64,000 nucleotides of DNA, taken from positions 186,001-250,000 of the forward strand of contig CAZKVJ010000001.1 of NCBI GenBank assembly GCA_964556225.1, in the 5' to 3' direction. The translations under genes were made by a program, and so were the position numbers. The notes under the pieces were generated by a model. The model was given only the letters and a program-made list of their open reading frames with translations. It ran no database searches and was not told the DNA's origin. Shown here in pieces: positions 7,402-15,821 of this stretch. This DNA is from CAZKVJ01 sp964556225 (GTDB lineage: Bacteria; Actinomycetota; Acidimicrobiia; Acidimicrobiales; Ilumatobacteraceae). Position 1 is the first letter of the stretch. Every line of letters begins with the position of its first letter.

Positions 7402-8792
7402 GGCGCCACCCCCGGACGCGGGCGGCGACGCACCGACGCCAGCAGCACGAGAGCGACACCGACCAGGACACTCGACATGACCAGAAGCATGGCGCGAGAT
7501 GGCCCCGGCGGGGCGTTGTGCAGCGCGGGCATGTCCGGCGCTCGCACGAGCGGTCCGTCGTCGACGGCCTTCGGCTCTGGTCGCAACGTGGGGAAGGCGC
7601 GGGCGGCGGCGTCGAGCGCCCGGGCCGCGGGCGTCTCGGCGAAGAACGTCAGCTCCGGGTGGCGGTCGGTCAGCGCGTCGTACAGCGCCTCGGCCCGGTA
7701 GGCCACGTCACCGAGGCCATCGCCGTCGGCGTCGTAGCCGGCGTAGTCGCTCCAGTGGTTGCCGACCCCGTCGACCGTCCACTCGTTCACGTCGTACGAG
7801 CCGCCGGCGGTGAAGGAGATCTGCTCCTGGTTGTCGATGAACGCGTTGTTGACGAAGCGGTTGTTGCGCACCGACGGCTGGAAGAGGGCGCCGACGATGT
7901 TGTAGGCGAAGACGTTGGTGTCCCAGGTGGTGACCACGCCACCGGTGAATGGCGACGTGTCCAGGAAGATCCCGGCCCGGTTCGACACGAACCGGTTGCC
8001 GAACGCCTCGATCAGGTCCGACTCCTTCGTGGCCAGGCCGTAGCCACTCGGTCCCTCGCTCAGGGCCATCACGTTCTCGCGGACCTTCACCCCGATGCTG
8101 TACATGACGTACAGCCCGGTCGAGCTGTGCAGGAACTGGTTGCCCTCGACGAGCACGTCGTCGGAGTACATGAGGTGCAGGCCGTAGCGTCCGCCCTCGA
8201 TGACGTTGTCCCTGACGACCGTGGCGTCGGAGTAGAACGCGATCACGTCCCGGCCGTCGCTGACGTGGTTGCGCTCGACGGTGCTGTTCGGGGAGCTGTA
8301 CACGTGGATCCCGTCGCCGCGCAGGGTGAACTCGACGTCCTTTCCGGAGATCTCGTTGTCGGTGATCAGCGAACCAGGGCTCTCGACGAGGTACAGCCCG
8401 AACAGGGCGTCCTCGATGCGGTTGCGCTGGAACGAGAATCGCTCGCCGCCCACGTGGACGGCGGAGTCCTCGTGGGGCAGGGAGCCGCCGCTGTTGCGGA
8501 TCACCAGATCGGTGATGGTGACATCGGGTGCGGCGACCTCGATGACGGTGCCCTCGCCTCCCCCGTCGATGATCGTGTCCGGCCCAGAGCCCACGATCGT
8601 GATCGGCCGGTGGATGGTGATCCCGCCCCGGTACACACCGGGCTCGAGCTGCAGGGTGCCGCCCGCTTCGGTCTCGTCGACGAGGGCGCTGAGGTCGACG
8701 GGCTCGGGCGCCGCATCAGCCCCTCCGGCCACCGGGGTGAGCGTCGCGACCAGCATCACCGCGATCGCGCCGCTCAGGCGTCGCGACCTCAC
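7398..8792 (-). CDS. nosD: NosD, periplasmic beta-helix maturation protein
   Basis: This 464-residue protein has a Sec signal (about 1-27), then a right-handed parallel beta-helix of CASH/PbH1 repeats rich in Asn ladders (VERNHVSDGRDVIAFYSD, LLVEGNQFLHSSTGLYVMYS type). A C-terminal transmembrane anchor lies near 430-450 and is followed by Arg residues. GVGNHWSDYAGYDADGDGLGD is a strongly conserved NosD signature. NosD acts outside the membrane with NosF and NosY in building the CuZ cluster. The GTG start overlaps the upstream membrane-protein stop by 4 nt. Confidence 0.95.
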   Translation of the reverse strand: MRSRRLSGAIAVMLVATLTPVAGGADAAPEPVDLSALVDETEAGGTLQLEPGVYRGGITIHRPITIVGSGPDTIIDGGGEGTVIEVAAPDVTITDLVIRNSGGSLPHEDSAVHVGGERFSFQRNRIEDALFGLYLVESPGSLITDNEISGKDVEFTLRGDGIHVYSSPNSTVERNHVSDGRDVIAFYSDATVVRDNVIEGGRYGLHLMYSDDVLVEGNQFLHSSTGLYVMYSIGVKVRENVMALSEGPSGYGLATKESDLIEAFGNRFVSNRAGIFLDTSPFTGGVVTTWDTNVFAYNIVGALFQPSVRNNRFVNNAFIDNQEQISFTAGGSYDVNEWTVDGVGNHWSDYAGYDADGDGLGDVAYRAEALYDALTDRHPELTFFAETPAARALDAAARAFPTLRPEPKAVDDGPLVRAPDMPALHNAPPGPSRAMLLVMSSVLVGVALVLLASVRRRPRPGVAP

Positions 8793-9520
8793 GACGTGGA
8801 GGCCGGCGCCACCGCCTGCTCAGCCGACTCCGTCGTCTCGGCATCACCCGCGGCCGCCTTGACGAGCGGCAGGTAGGCCCTGCGGTGGAACCACAGTCCG
8901 ATTGCGACCAGCACGGATGCGAGCCCGGCCAGGAGCAACCCGAAGCCCGGTGTGGCCGAGGTGTTGAACTGGGCGATCTTCGAGCTGCCGAACAGGTGCG
9001 GCGTGAACTCACCCACTGCGCCCGCCAGTGGGGCGCGCGGGTCGAGGCTGTGGCCGTAGTTCCACAGCCAGTACTGCAGGTCGGCGAGGAAGATCAGCGG
9101 GAACAGCAGCGCGGGCAGCACGAGGAGCACCACCCATCGGCTGTGCACCCACACGGCGGCGACGAGGAGGCCGGCCATCATGACGATGCCGGCGATGGAG
9201 ATGGTGCGCTCGAACTGGGCGCCGTCCTCGAGGGGCGGCATGCCCACGTAGTGGTTCAAGCCGTCGAGCTGCTCGAGGTCGTTCGACTGGGTGACGGGGT
9301 CGACATCGCCGACCAGCCGGTTCACGTAGGCCGACACGTGCAGCCCTTGGGGGAACTGGGGGGCCTTGAGGTCGAGCTGCCAGTAGGGGAAGAACAGGGA
9401 CACCAGCAGCACCAGCATCGCCCCGACGAAGAACATCGTGGGGAGCCGGTACCGCTCACGGTGCTTGGCCGCCTCTTCGGCGCTCACCCTCGGCCCCAGC
9501 ACTCGATCCATCACCGACAT
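8789..9520 (-). CDS. nos-cluster integral membrane protein (NosB-like)
   Basis: This 243-residue protein has about five hydrophobic segments: 29-47, 120-140, 145-165, 190-208 and a long outer loop between the first two. That loop (LVGDVDPVTQSNDLEQLDGLNHYVGMPPL) and the segment LADLQYWLWNYGHSLDP look conserved and carry several His and Trp. Clade II nos clusters typically place a membrane protein called NosB right after nosZ; position, size and topology fit that protein. It is not a NapG/NapH iron-sulfur protein. Function is unproven but is probably electron transfer to, or assembly of, NosZ. It begins the tightly overlapped part of the operon. Confidence 0.7.
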   Translation of the reverse strand: MSVMDRVLGPRVSAEEAAKHRERYRLPTMFFVGAMLVLLVSLFFPYWQLDLKAPQFPQGLHVSAYVNRLVGDVDPVTQSNDLEQLDGLNHYVGMPPLEDGAQFERTISIAGIVMMAGLLVAAVWVHSRWVVLLVLPALLFPLIFLADLQYWLWNYGHSLDPRAPLAGAVGEFTPHLFGSSKIAQFNTSATPGFGLLLAGLASVLVAIGLWFHRRAYLPLVKAAAGDAETTESAEQAVAPASTS

Positions 9521-9569
9521 GATCTTCGGCCTCTTCTTCGCAATTCTCGTTCCTCGTGGACAAGGTTAC

Positions 9570-9605
9570 GTGCTCGGTCCCCGGCCCGCACCGGGGACCG
9601 AGCAC
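9570..9605 (-). terminator. Strong hairpin between nosZ and nosB-like gene
   Basis: A perfect 15-bp inverted repeat (GTGCTCGGTCCCCGG ... CCGGGGACCGAGCAC) has a 6-nt loop. It starts 7 nt after the nosZ stop and ends 50 nt before the next gene. No T-tract follows on the minus strand, so it may be a partial terminator or a 3' stabiliser rather than a full stop. Confidence 0.75.
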
Positions 9606-9612
9606 TCGTCGG

Positions 9613-11682
9613 TCAGGACGGCTTCACCAGGAAGTGACCCATCATCTCCAGGTGGAGCGCCGAGCAGAACTCGGTGCAGTAGAAGTTGAAGACACCGGAC
9701 TGGGTGGCGTCGAACTCCACCGTGACGGTCTCACCGGCCTCGAGGCTGACGTTGATGTTGTACCCGGGGACGGCGAACCCGTGGGTGGCGTCCTGGGTGG
9801 TCTCGAGGTTCGTGAGGTGCCAGACCACGTGGTCGCCCTGGTTGACCTCGACGAGGTCGGGGGCGAAGTGGCTCCGCACCACCGTCATGTCGATGGTGAC
9901 GTTGTTGCCGTCACGGGTGACACCGGCCTGGGTCTCGTCCAGCGTGGCGCTCTCGCCCACCATGTCGGCCTCGGCGGTGCCCCAGCCGCCCATCTTCGCC
10001 GGGTCGGTGCCCAGCGGGTAGACGGTCCACGGGGCCAGCTTGTCGGCCTTGATGATCTGGGCGTAGTGCGGCTCGGCCACACCGATCGGCGAGTCGTACA
10101 GGATCGGCATCGTGGTGCCGGGCTGGCTGATGTCGATCAGCTGGAAGTTCTGCGGCAGCAGCGGTCCGGTCGGGAAGAACCGGTCGATCGACCACTTGTT
10201 CAGTGCCACGAGGTACCGGCCGTCGGGGGCGACGGTGTCGCCCTCAGCAGCGGCGAGGTGGCCGATGTTGTACTGGACCGGGGTCTTGGTGACCAGCGTC
10301 CACGGCTGCTCGCCCTCCGGGGTGGCCTCGCCGCCCAGCGACCAGCGGGCCACCGCCGAGTCGAGGAACAGGCTGGTGTAGGCATAGCCCTTGTCGTCGA
10401 ACTGGGTGTGGAGCGGACCGAGGCCGAGCTCGACCTGCGCCTCCAGCGCGTCCTCCAGGGCGATGATCGGCACGCCGAACGAGTCGGTCTCAGCCGGGCC
10501 GGCCTCGATGGCGGCCTGGATCTTCTCGAAGGAGTAGACGTTGGCGTGGGTGTCGAGCTTGCCGGACACCACGATGTACTCACCGCTCGGCGTCACGTCG
10601 GAGCCGTGGGGGCTCTTCGGCTCGGGCACGAAGTAGAGCAGGCCCTCGTCGATCGACGTCTGGAGCGGGATCACCGGGAACCCGTTGACCTCTTCGGTGC
10701 CGCCGCCGGCGGCCACCTCGGTGGCCTTCGCCAGGTTGACGACGTGCAGGAAGTCGGTCTCGTTGGCCCCCGTCGCGGCCTCGAACTGCTCGCCGCTGTG
10801 GGTCATGCCCGTGGCCATCTCGGTGTTGATCGAGTTGCAGAACACCCAGCCGTCGGACACGAGCTTGCCGGAGTCGCAGAGGTCCTGCCAGTACGGCGGC
10901 AGCTCCATGGCGAACGACTGCGCCGGGTCGATCCGGCCGGCCTCACGGTCGAACTTCCAGAACGTGATGAGGCCGCGGTAGTCGGACTCGTAGTCGTCGA
11001 GGGAGGCGTACTCCCACCCGAGCGGCATCGCGTACTGGCCACCCTCGATCACCCAGTCGGTGTTCGGGGTGACGAACGTGCCGCCATGGTCGTTGATCGC
11101 GACCGGGTTGCGGACGATCTGCTTCGTCTCGAAGTCACGCAGGTCGATCACCGCGACACGGGAGTTGGCCTTGTCGTTGATGAACAGGAACTGGCCGTCG
11201 TAGTCGCCCTCGGTCTCGGAGATCGCCGGGTGGTGCGTGTCGGCCCAGCTGAGCGGCTCCTCGCCCGGTGCGTAGCCGTCGGTCAGCACCTTGTCGGTCT
11301 CCTGGGCCCCGTATCCCCAGCCCTGCCAGGGCTCCGGGGTGAACACGCCGATCGTGCGCAGCAGGCGCATCGAGGGCATGCCGATCACGTGCACCTGGCC
11401 CGACTGCCCACCGCTCGAGAACATGATGTACTCGTCGTGCTGGCCGCTCGGCACGTAGGTCTTGGCGGCGGCGAGGAGATCGGCGTCGCTCAGGCCCCGC
11501 TCCTCGGCGATGGCGGCGAGGTCACCGCTGGCACCCGAGCCGCCGGACCCGCCGGCGGTGCCGCTGCTCGACCCGCCGTCGTCGCCGGAGCACGACACGA
11601 CGACGAGCGCGATGGCGGCAACTGCCGCCAACGCAGCGACTCTGCGGCGTCCGGAACGCCGCTCCGATGGATGTACCCGCAT
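9613..11682 (-). CDS. nosZ: Nitrous-oxide reductase, clade II, lipoprotein type
   Basis: This 689-residue enzyme reduces N2O to N2. It has a Sec lipoprotein signal (AIALVVVSC, Cys31) instead of the Tat signal of clade I, then a Ser/Gly linker. The beta-propeller holds seven candidate CuZ His ligands: 150 and 151 (ADTHHP), 199 (NDHGG), 359 (SPHG), 425 (LHTQF), 475 (IGHLA) and 539 (EPHYAQ). The cupredoxin tail holds CuA: His634, Cys669, Cys673, His677 and Met680 in FYCTEFCSALHLEMMGH. The ATG at 11682 follows a clear GAGGAGGT site. An upstream in-frame ATG at 11739 has no such site. All metal ligands are present, so the enzyme should be active. Confidence 0.97.
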   Translation of the reverse strand: MRVHPSERRSGRRRVAALAAVAAIALVVVSCSGDDGGSSSGTAGGSGGSGASGDLAAIAEERGLSDADLLAAAKTYVPSGQHDEYIMFSSGGQSGQVHVIGMPSMRLLRTIGVFTPEPWQGWGYGAQETDKVLTDGYAPGEEPLSWADTHHPAISETEGDYDGQFLFINDKANSRVAVIDLRDFETKQIVRNPVAINDHGGTFVTPNTDWVIEGGQYAMPLGWEYASLDDYESDYRGLITFWKFDREAGRIDPAQSFAMELPPYWQDLCDSGKLVSDGWVFCNSINTEMATGMTHSGEQFEAATGANETDFLHVVNLAKATEVAAGGGTEEVNGFPVIPLQTSIDEGLLYFVPEPKSPHGSDVTPSGEYIVVSGKLDTHANVYSFEKIQAAIEAGPAETDSFGVPIIALEDALEAQVELGLGPLHTQFDDKGYAYTSLFLDSAVARWSLGGEATPEGEQPWTLVTKTPVQYNIGHLAAAEGDTVAPDGRYLVALNKWSIDRFFPTGPLLPQNFQLIDISQPGTTMPILYDSPIGVAEPHYAQIIKADKLAPWTVYPLGTDPAKMGGWGTAEADMVGESATLDETQAGVTRDGNNVTIDMTVVRSHFAPDLVEVNQGDHVVWHLTNLETTQDATHGFAVPGYNINVSLEAGETVTVEFDATQSGVFNFYCTEFCSALHLEMMGHFLVKPS

Positions 11683-11816
11683 GGCTACCTCCTCGTCAGA
11701 GGGGAAAATGGCTCTCAGATCCCGATCCTGGCGACCCATGGCGAAATCCTTTAGGGCCGTAGGTCACAATTCGGATCGGCCGTGGGGTGACCGATGTCGC
11801 ATCGCGGGCGCGACAG

Positions 11817-12674
11817 TCAGGGATCGACCAGCACGACCACCATGACCACACCGTTGAAGATGGCGTGGGCGATCATGCAAGCGGGCACCCGGCGGAGGAG
11901 CACTGCCGCGCCGCCGAGGGCGACTCCGACCGCCGACAGCGCGATCACCAGCCCGACGTTGCCCAGCCCCCGCACCGGATCGACGTGCGCAGCACCGAAC
12001 AGGGCCCCTTGGAGCAGCACCGCCCAGACGGCCCCCATACGCGAGAGCAGGCCGCGCAGCACGATGCCGCGGAACATCAGCTCCTCGACGATGGGCGCGG
12101 CGACGACGGCCAGGATCAGCAGCGCGATCACGTACCCCCGGTCGGCGGGGACGTCGGACACACCCTCGGTGTTGGAGGTGAACGGGATCCCGGTGGCGAC
12201 GACGATGAGGAGCGCGGCGATCTCGAAGCCCACCGCGACCAGCCAGACCAGGGGGCCCCACGCCAGGTCGATCGGCCGGAAGTGGACCCCGGCGTCCACG
12301 GCCAGCGATCCGGTCCCCCACCGCCTGGTCGCGACGCGGGCCCAGGCGAGCACCGGGCCGTAACCGACGACCATGGCGATGAGGACCAGCACCGCGATCG
12401 GCCAGTCGAGCCCGGCGACGGCGTCGAGCAGGAACCGGCTGGCGATGAGCGACGCGACGAGCACCACCACGGCGCCGACCGCCGCGGCGAGCGGCAGCGT
12501 TGGGATGCGGGTCCTCACCCGTCGGCCGACGGGAGCGGCCCAGTGCGGCGTCCAGCGCTCACCGTCCCACCAGCGCAGCGCTCCCGGCTGCCAGGGGTCC
12601 GCGAACCAGCCGCTCGTCGACGCCTGACGAGGTGGCGGCGCCGGGCGCAGCGGAGGCAGCGGTGGGCGCGCCAT
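11817..12674 (-). CDS. CPBP family intramembrane protease with DUF2510 start
   Basis: This 285-residue protein starts with a Pro-rich stretch and a DUF2510-like tryptophan module (GWFADPWQPGALRWWDG, about 22-38). Seven to eight transmembrane segments follow. The glutamate pair and arginine EELMFRGIVLRGL (about 209-221), the following His in ALFGAAHVDP and the last HAIFNG give the metal-binding set of CPBP (Abi/CAAX) proteases. Bacterial members have roles in prenyl-protein processing, peptide maturation or immunity; no partner is visible here. It is divergent from the FAD oxidase gene. A TAACGT box lies 9 nt before the ATG. Confidence 0.85.
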   Translation of the reverse strand: MARPPLPPLRPAPPPRQASTSGWFADPWQPGALRWWDGERWTPHWAAPVGRRVRTRIPTLPLAAAVGAVVVLVASLIASRFLLDAVAGLDWPIAVLVLIAMVVGYGPVLAWARVATRRWGTGSLAVDAGVHFRPIDLAWGPLVWLVAVGFEIAALLIVVATGIPFTSNTEGVSDVPADRGYVIALLILAVVAAPIVEELMFRGIVLRGLLSRMGAVWAVLLQGALFGAAHVDPVRGLGNVGLVIALSAVGVALGGAAVLLRRVPACMIAHAIFNGVVMVVVLVDP

Positions 12675-12699
12675 CGGACAGCGACGTTAGAGGTCCGCC

Positions 12700-12705
12700 T
12701 ACGCT
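12700..12705 (+). promoter_or_regulatory. Leaderless-type -10 box for FAD oxidase
   Basis: TACGCT fits TANNNT and ends 6 nt before the GTG at 12712, with no ribosome site between. It supports this GTG as the start. Confidence 0.5.
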
Positions 12706-12711
12706 CGGCGT

Positions 12712-14097
12712 GTGCACCCGTACCGGTCCGTGTCGTTCTGGCTCGACGACCTCACCGACGACCCCCTCCTCCCCCGGCCGGGCCTGCCGGGCGATCTCGA
12801 CGTGGACGTGGCGATCGTCGGCGGCGGCTACACCGGGCTCTGGACCGCCTACCACCTGATCCGGACCGACCCCACGCTGCGCATCGCCGTGCTCGAGGCG
12901 GAGATCGCGGGCTTCGGTGCCAGCGGCCGCAACGGCGGGTGGTGCTCGGCGATCCTGCCCATGAGCCTGGAGACCCTTGCCACTGGGCCAGGTGGTCGAC
13001 AGGGCGCCCTGGCCATGCAGCGTGCGATGCGCGCCGCCGTCGGCCAGGTCGGTGCCGTGGCCGCCGCCGAGGGAATCGACTGCGGGTTCGCCCATGGCGG
13101 GCACCTGTGCGCTGCCACCAGCGCCGCCCGGCTGGAACGCCTTCGCGCCGGCGTCGATTGCGCCCGGGAGTGGGACACCGGCGAGGACGACCTCCGCCTC
13201 CTCGGCGCTGGTGAGGCGTCGGAGCGCCTGCGGATCGCCGGGCTCCTCGGCGCCACGTACACCCCGCACTGCGCGGCGCTGCAGCCGGCGGCGCTCGCCC
13301 GCGGGCTGGCCCGGGTGGTCGAGCGGTCGGGCGTGGACGTGTTCGAGCAGACGCGCGTCGTCGACATCGCGCCGGGCCGGGTGCGCAGCGACGCGGGACA
13401 GGTGCGGGCCGAGGTCGTCGTGCGGGCCACCGAGGCTTACACACACGGGCTCCCCTCCGCCCGCCGCCAGCTCGCCCCCCTCTACTCGTTGATGATCGCC
13501 ACCGAACCGCTGGCGGACGATGTGTGGGAGGAGCTGGGCTGGTCGGGTCGGGAGACGCTCGATGACGCACGGCACCTCATCGTGTACGGCCAGCGGACCG
13601 CCGGAGGTCGGATCGCGTTCGGCGGGCGAGGCGCGCCGTACCACTTCGGGTCCCGCATCGAGCCCGACTTCGACCGCGACCCTCGGGTCCACCACGCGCT
13701 CCAGCAGGCCCTCGTGAACCTGTTCCCGCAGCTGGCCGGGACCCGGATCACGCACGCCTGGGGCGGCCCGCTCGGTGTGCCACGCGACTGGCACGCCTCG
13801 GTCGGCCTCGACCGCTCGACCGGGCTCGCCTGGGCCGGCGGCTACGTCGGCGACGGCGTCTGCACCAGCTTCGTGGCCGGACGGACGCTGGCCGACCTGA
13901 TCACCCGGACCCCATCCGACCTGGTGGGCCTCCCGTGGGTCGGACATCGCTCGCGGCGCTGGGAGCCGGAGCCGCTGCGCTGGCTCGGCATCAGCGCCGG
14001 GCTGGCGCTGCCGGCCTACGCCGACCGGCGGGAGGCCCGAACCGGGCGGCCCGCCCGCCTGGTGAGCCGGATGATCGACCGGCTGACCGGCGGGTGA
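12712..14097 (+). CDS. FAD-dependent amine oxidase (DAO/PuuB-like)
   Basis: This 461-residue flavoenzyme has a dinucleotide-binding fold at VDVAIVGGGYTGLWTAYHL (about 31-49) and the ribose-binding Glu in VLEAEIAGFGASGRNGG, the hallmark of gamma-glutamylputrescine oxidase and sarcosine/glycine oxidase relatives. The C-terminal FAD motif is LAWAGGYVGDGV (about 371-382). The likely reaction is oxidative deamination of an amine or amino acid to an aldehyde or keto acid with release of ammonia and peroxide. The substrate is unknown. It is a single gene with its own leaderless-type promoter. Its stop is 7 bp from the convergent peptidase stop. Confidence 0.85.
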   Translation: MHPYRSVSFWLDDLTDDPLLPRPGLPGDLDVDVAIVGGGYTGLWTAYHLIRTDPTLRIAVLEAEIAGFGASGRNGGWCSAILPMSLETLATGPGGRQGALAMQRAMRAAVGQVGAVAAAEGIDCGFAHGGHLCAATSAARLERLRAGVDCAREWDTGEDDLRLLGAGEASERLRIAGLLGATYTPHCAALQPAALARGLARVVERSGVDVFEQTRVVDIAPGRVRSDAGQVRAEVVVRATEAYTHGLPSARRQLAPLYSLMIATEPLADDVWEELGWSGRETLDDARHLIVYGQRTAGGRIAFGGRGAPYHFGSRIEPDFDRDPRVHHALQQALVNLFPQLAGTRITHAWGGPLGVPRDWHASVGLDRSTGLAWAGGYVGDGVCTSFVAGRTLADLITRTPSDLVGLPWVGHRSRRWEPEPLRWLGISAGLALPAYADRREARTGRPARLVSRMIDRLTGG

Positions 14098-14104
14098 GCA
14101 CCGC

Positions 14105-15655
14105 TCACGACGGATAGGCCGAGGGCACCGACGGCGAGAACAGCCACTCGTCCCAGAACCGGTCCCAGTCGGTGGCGTCGGGGTGGCGGGCCTCGACGAG
14201 GGCCGCGAAGTCGTCGGTGGTCGCCGACTGCCCGGCGTTGGCCGTCACCCACTCCCGGAGCAGCGCGTGCAGTGCGTCCGGGCCGAGCAGCTGGCGCAGG
14301 GCGTAGAGCACGACGGCGCCGCCCTCGTACACCTCGGCGCCGAACAGGTCCTGGACCGGCGGATCACCGGTGGCCACGGTCGGCACCTGTCGAGCCTGGA
14401 GGCCGCGGGTCGCGCTCGCCTCGAGGTCATCGAGGCCGAGGTGGTCGAGCCAGAGCCACTCGGCGTAGGTGGCGAAGCTCTCGTTCAGCCAGATGTCCTG
14501 CCAGCGGGCCGGTGTCACGGCGTTGCCGAACCACTGGTGGGCCAGCTCGTGGGCCAGCAGCAGCTGGGGGAAGTACCCCGGCTGCTCGCCGCTGGCGAGG
14601 TCCGGCAGGTCGGCCTCGCTGAACATCGACCGGCCCTGGGTCTCCATCGCCAGGCCGGGCCGGCTGTCGGTGATCGAGATGCCGTAGGACTGCAGGGGAT
14701 ACGGGCCGAACAGGCCCTCGAAGAACGCGATCTGCTCCGGGATCGCCGCCAGGTACCCGTCGACCTCGGCCGCGGCATCGCCGGCGACCTCGGGCGTCGC
14801 GTCAAGCACGGCGCTCGTGAGCGCGAGCCCAGCGGGGGTGGTGGCCTCCACCAGTTCGTACTGCCCCGTCAGCAGCTGCACCAGGTACGTGGCCATCGCC
14901 TCGTCGTGCACCCACACCCACGTCTCGCGGTCGCCGGCGGTGTCGTGTCGCTCGAGGCGTCCGTTGGCGATGGCCTCCACCCCACTCGGCACGGTGAGCT
15001 CGAAGCGCCACGTGGCCTTGTCGCTCGGGTGGTCGTTGGCCGGCATCCAGGTCCGGGCCCCATCAGGCTCGTTGAGGACGTACGAGCCCCCGTCGGTGGC
15101 GAACCACCCGGCCGGAAGGCCCGCCGACGAGGACCAACCCCCGGCTCGGGCGTGATAGCGGACGTTCAGCTCGACCTGCTCACCCGCCCACCGGGGTGCG
15201 CCCGGAGCGATCGACAGCTCCGGCCCTCCGTCCACGAAGGTCACCGCCTCGCCGTCGACCGTCACGGCGTCGACCGCCAGTCCGACCGCGTCGAGCGTGA
15301 AGCCCGTGCCGTCCTCGGTGACGTCGATCTCCAAGGTGACGTCGCCGTCGATCCGGCCGCTCTCAGGGTCGTAGTCGATGCGCACGTCGTACGAGGCGAC
15401 GTCGATCCCCGGGTTGCCGAGGTCAGGGAAGAGCGCATCGCCCACGCCCTGCGGACCCGACACCGAAGGCGCGGGGCGGGTGGTCGCCGGCGCCGTGTCC
15501 ACAGCCGGCGGTGTGGTGGTCGCGCTGTCGCGGGCCAGGACCTCGACGCCGGCGCCCGTGCCGCCACAGGCCGTGAGGATCGCCACTGCGGCGGCCGGCC
15601 ACCGGGCACGCCACCTCGATGTCGACCGCTGCTGTGCCGACCGATCCGCCCGCAT
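14105..15655 (-). CDS. M1 family zinc metallopeptidase, lipoprotein
   Basis: This 516-residue secreted aminopeptidase has a lipoprotein signal ending AVAILTAC (Cys30), a Thr/Pro linker and an N-terminal beta domain (FPDLGNPGIDVASYDVRIDY). The catalytic domain has the exopeptidase GAMEN-type loop as GLAMETQ (334-340), zinc motif HELAHQWFGN (His369, Glu370, His373) and third ligand Glu392 in NESFATYAEW. The helical C-terminal domain of full-size M1 enzymes is missing, as in short secreted members. It probably trims peptides outside the cell. The ATG at 15655 is preceded by a TACGGT box. Confidence 0.92.
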   Translation of the reverse strand: MRADRSAQQRSTSRWRARWPAAAVAILTACGGTGAGVEVLARDSATTTPPAVDTAPATTRPAPSVSGPQGVGDALFPDLGNPGIDVASYDVRIDYDPESGRIDGDVTLEIDVTEDGTGFTLDAVGLAVDAVTVDGEAVTFVDGGPELSIAPGAPRWAGEQVELNVRYHARAGGWSSSAGLPAGWFATDGGSYVLNEPDGARTWMPANDHPSDKATWRFELTVPSGVEAIANGRLERHDTAGDRETWVWVHDEAMATYLVQLLTGQYELVEATTPAGLALTSAVLDATPEVAGDAAAEVDGYLAAIPEQIAFFEGLFGPYPLQSYGISITDSRPGLAMETQGRSMFSEADLPDLASGEQPGYFPQLLLAHELAHQWFGNAVTPARWQDIWLNESFATYAEWLWLDHLGLDDLEASATRGLQARQVPTVATGDPPVQDLFGAEVYEGGAVVLYALRQLLGPDALHALLREWVTANAGQSATTDDFAALVEARHPDATDWDRFWDEWLFSPSVPSAYPS

Positions 15656-15663
15656 CGCGGCCC

Positions 15664-15669
15664 ACCGTA
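15664..15669 (-). promoter_or_regulatory. Leaderless-type -10 box for M1 peptidase
   Basis: On the minus strand TACGGT fits TANNNT and ends 8 nt before the ATG at 15655. No Shine-Dalgarno lies between. Confidence 0.45.
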
Positions 15670-15821
15670 GCCAGCGCGCTTCGGCAGGAAATCGTCAGGA
15701 TCGCTTCAGGGGAGGTTCTGGCCGTCCGATCACGGCTGCGTCCGGGGGTCGACCCGCCCGGATGTCCCGCCGGCTCCGGCCGTGCGGGGCCGGGCACAGG
15801 GCGCCAACAAGGAGCGGGAGC

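Noticed and set aside
9556..11754. A 732-residue plus-strand frame opposite nosZ
   Set aside because: It is fully antisense to nosZ and shows no family motif.
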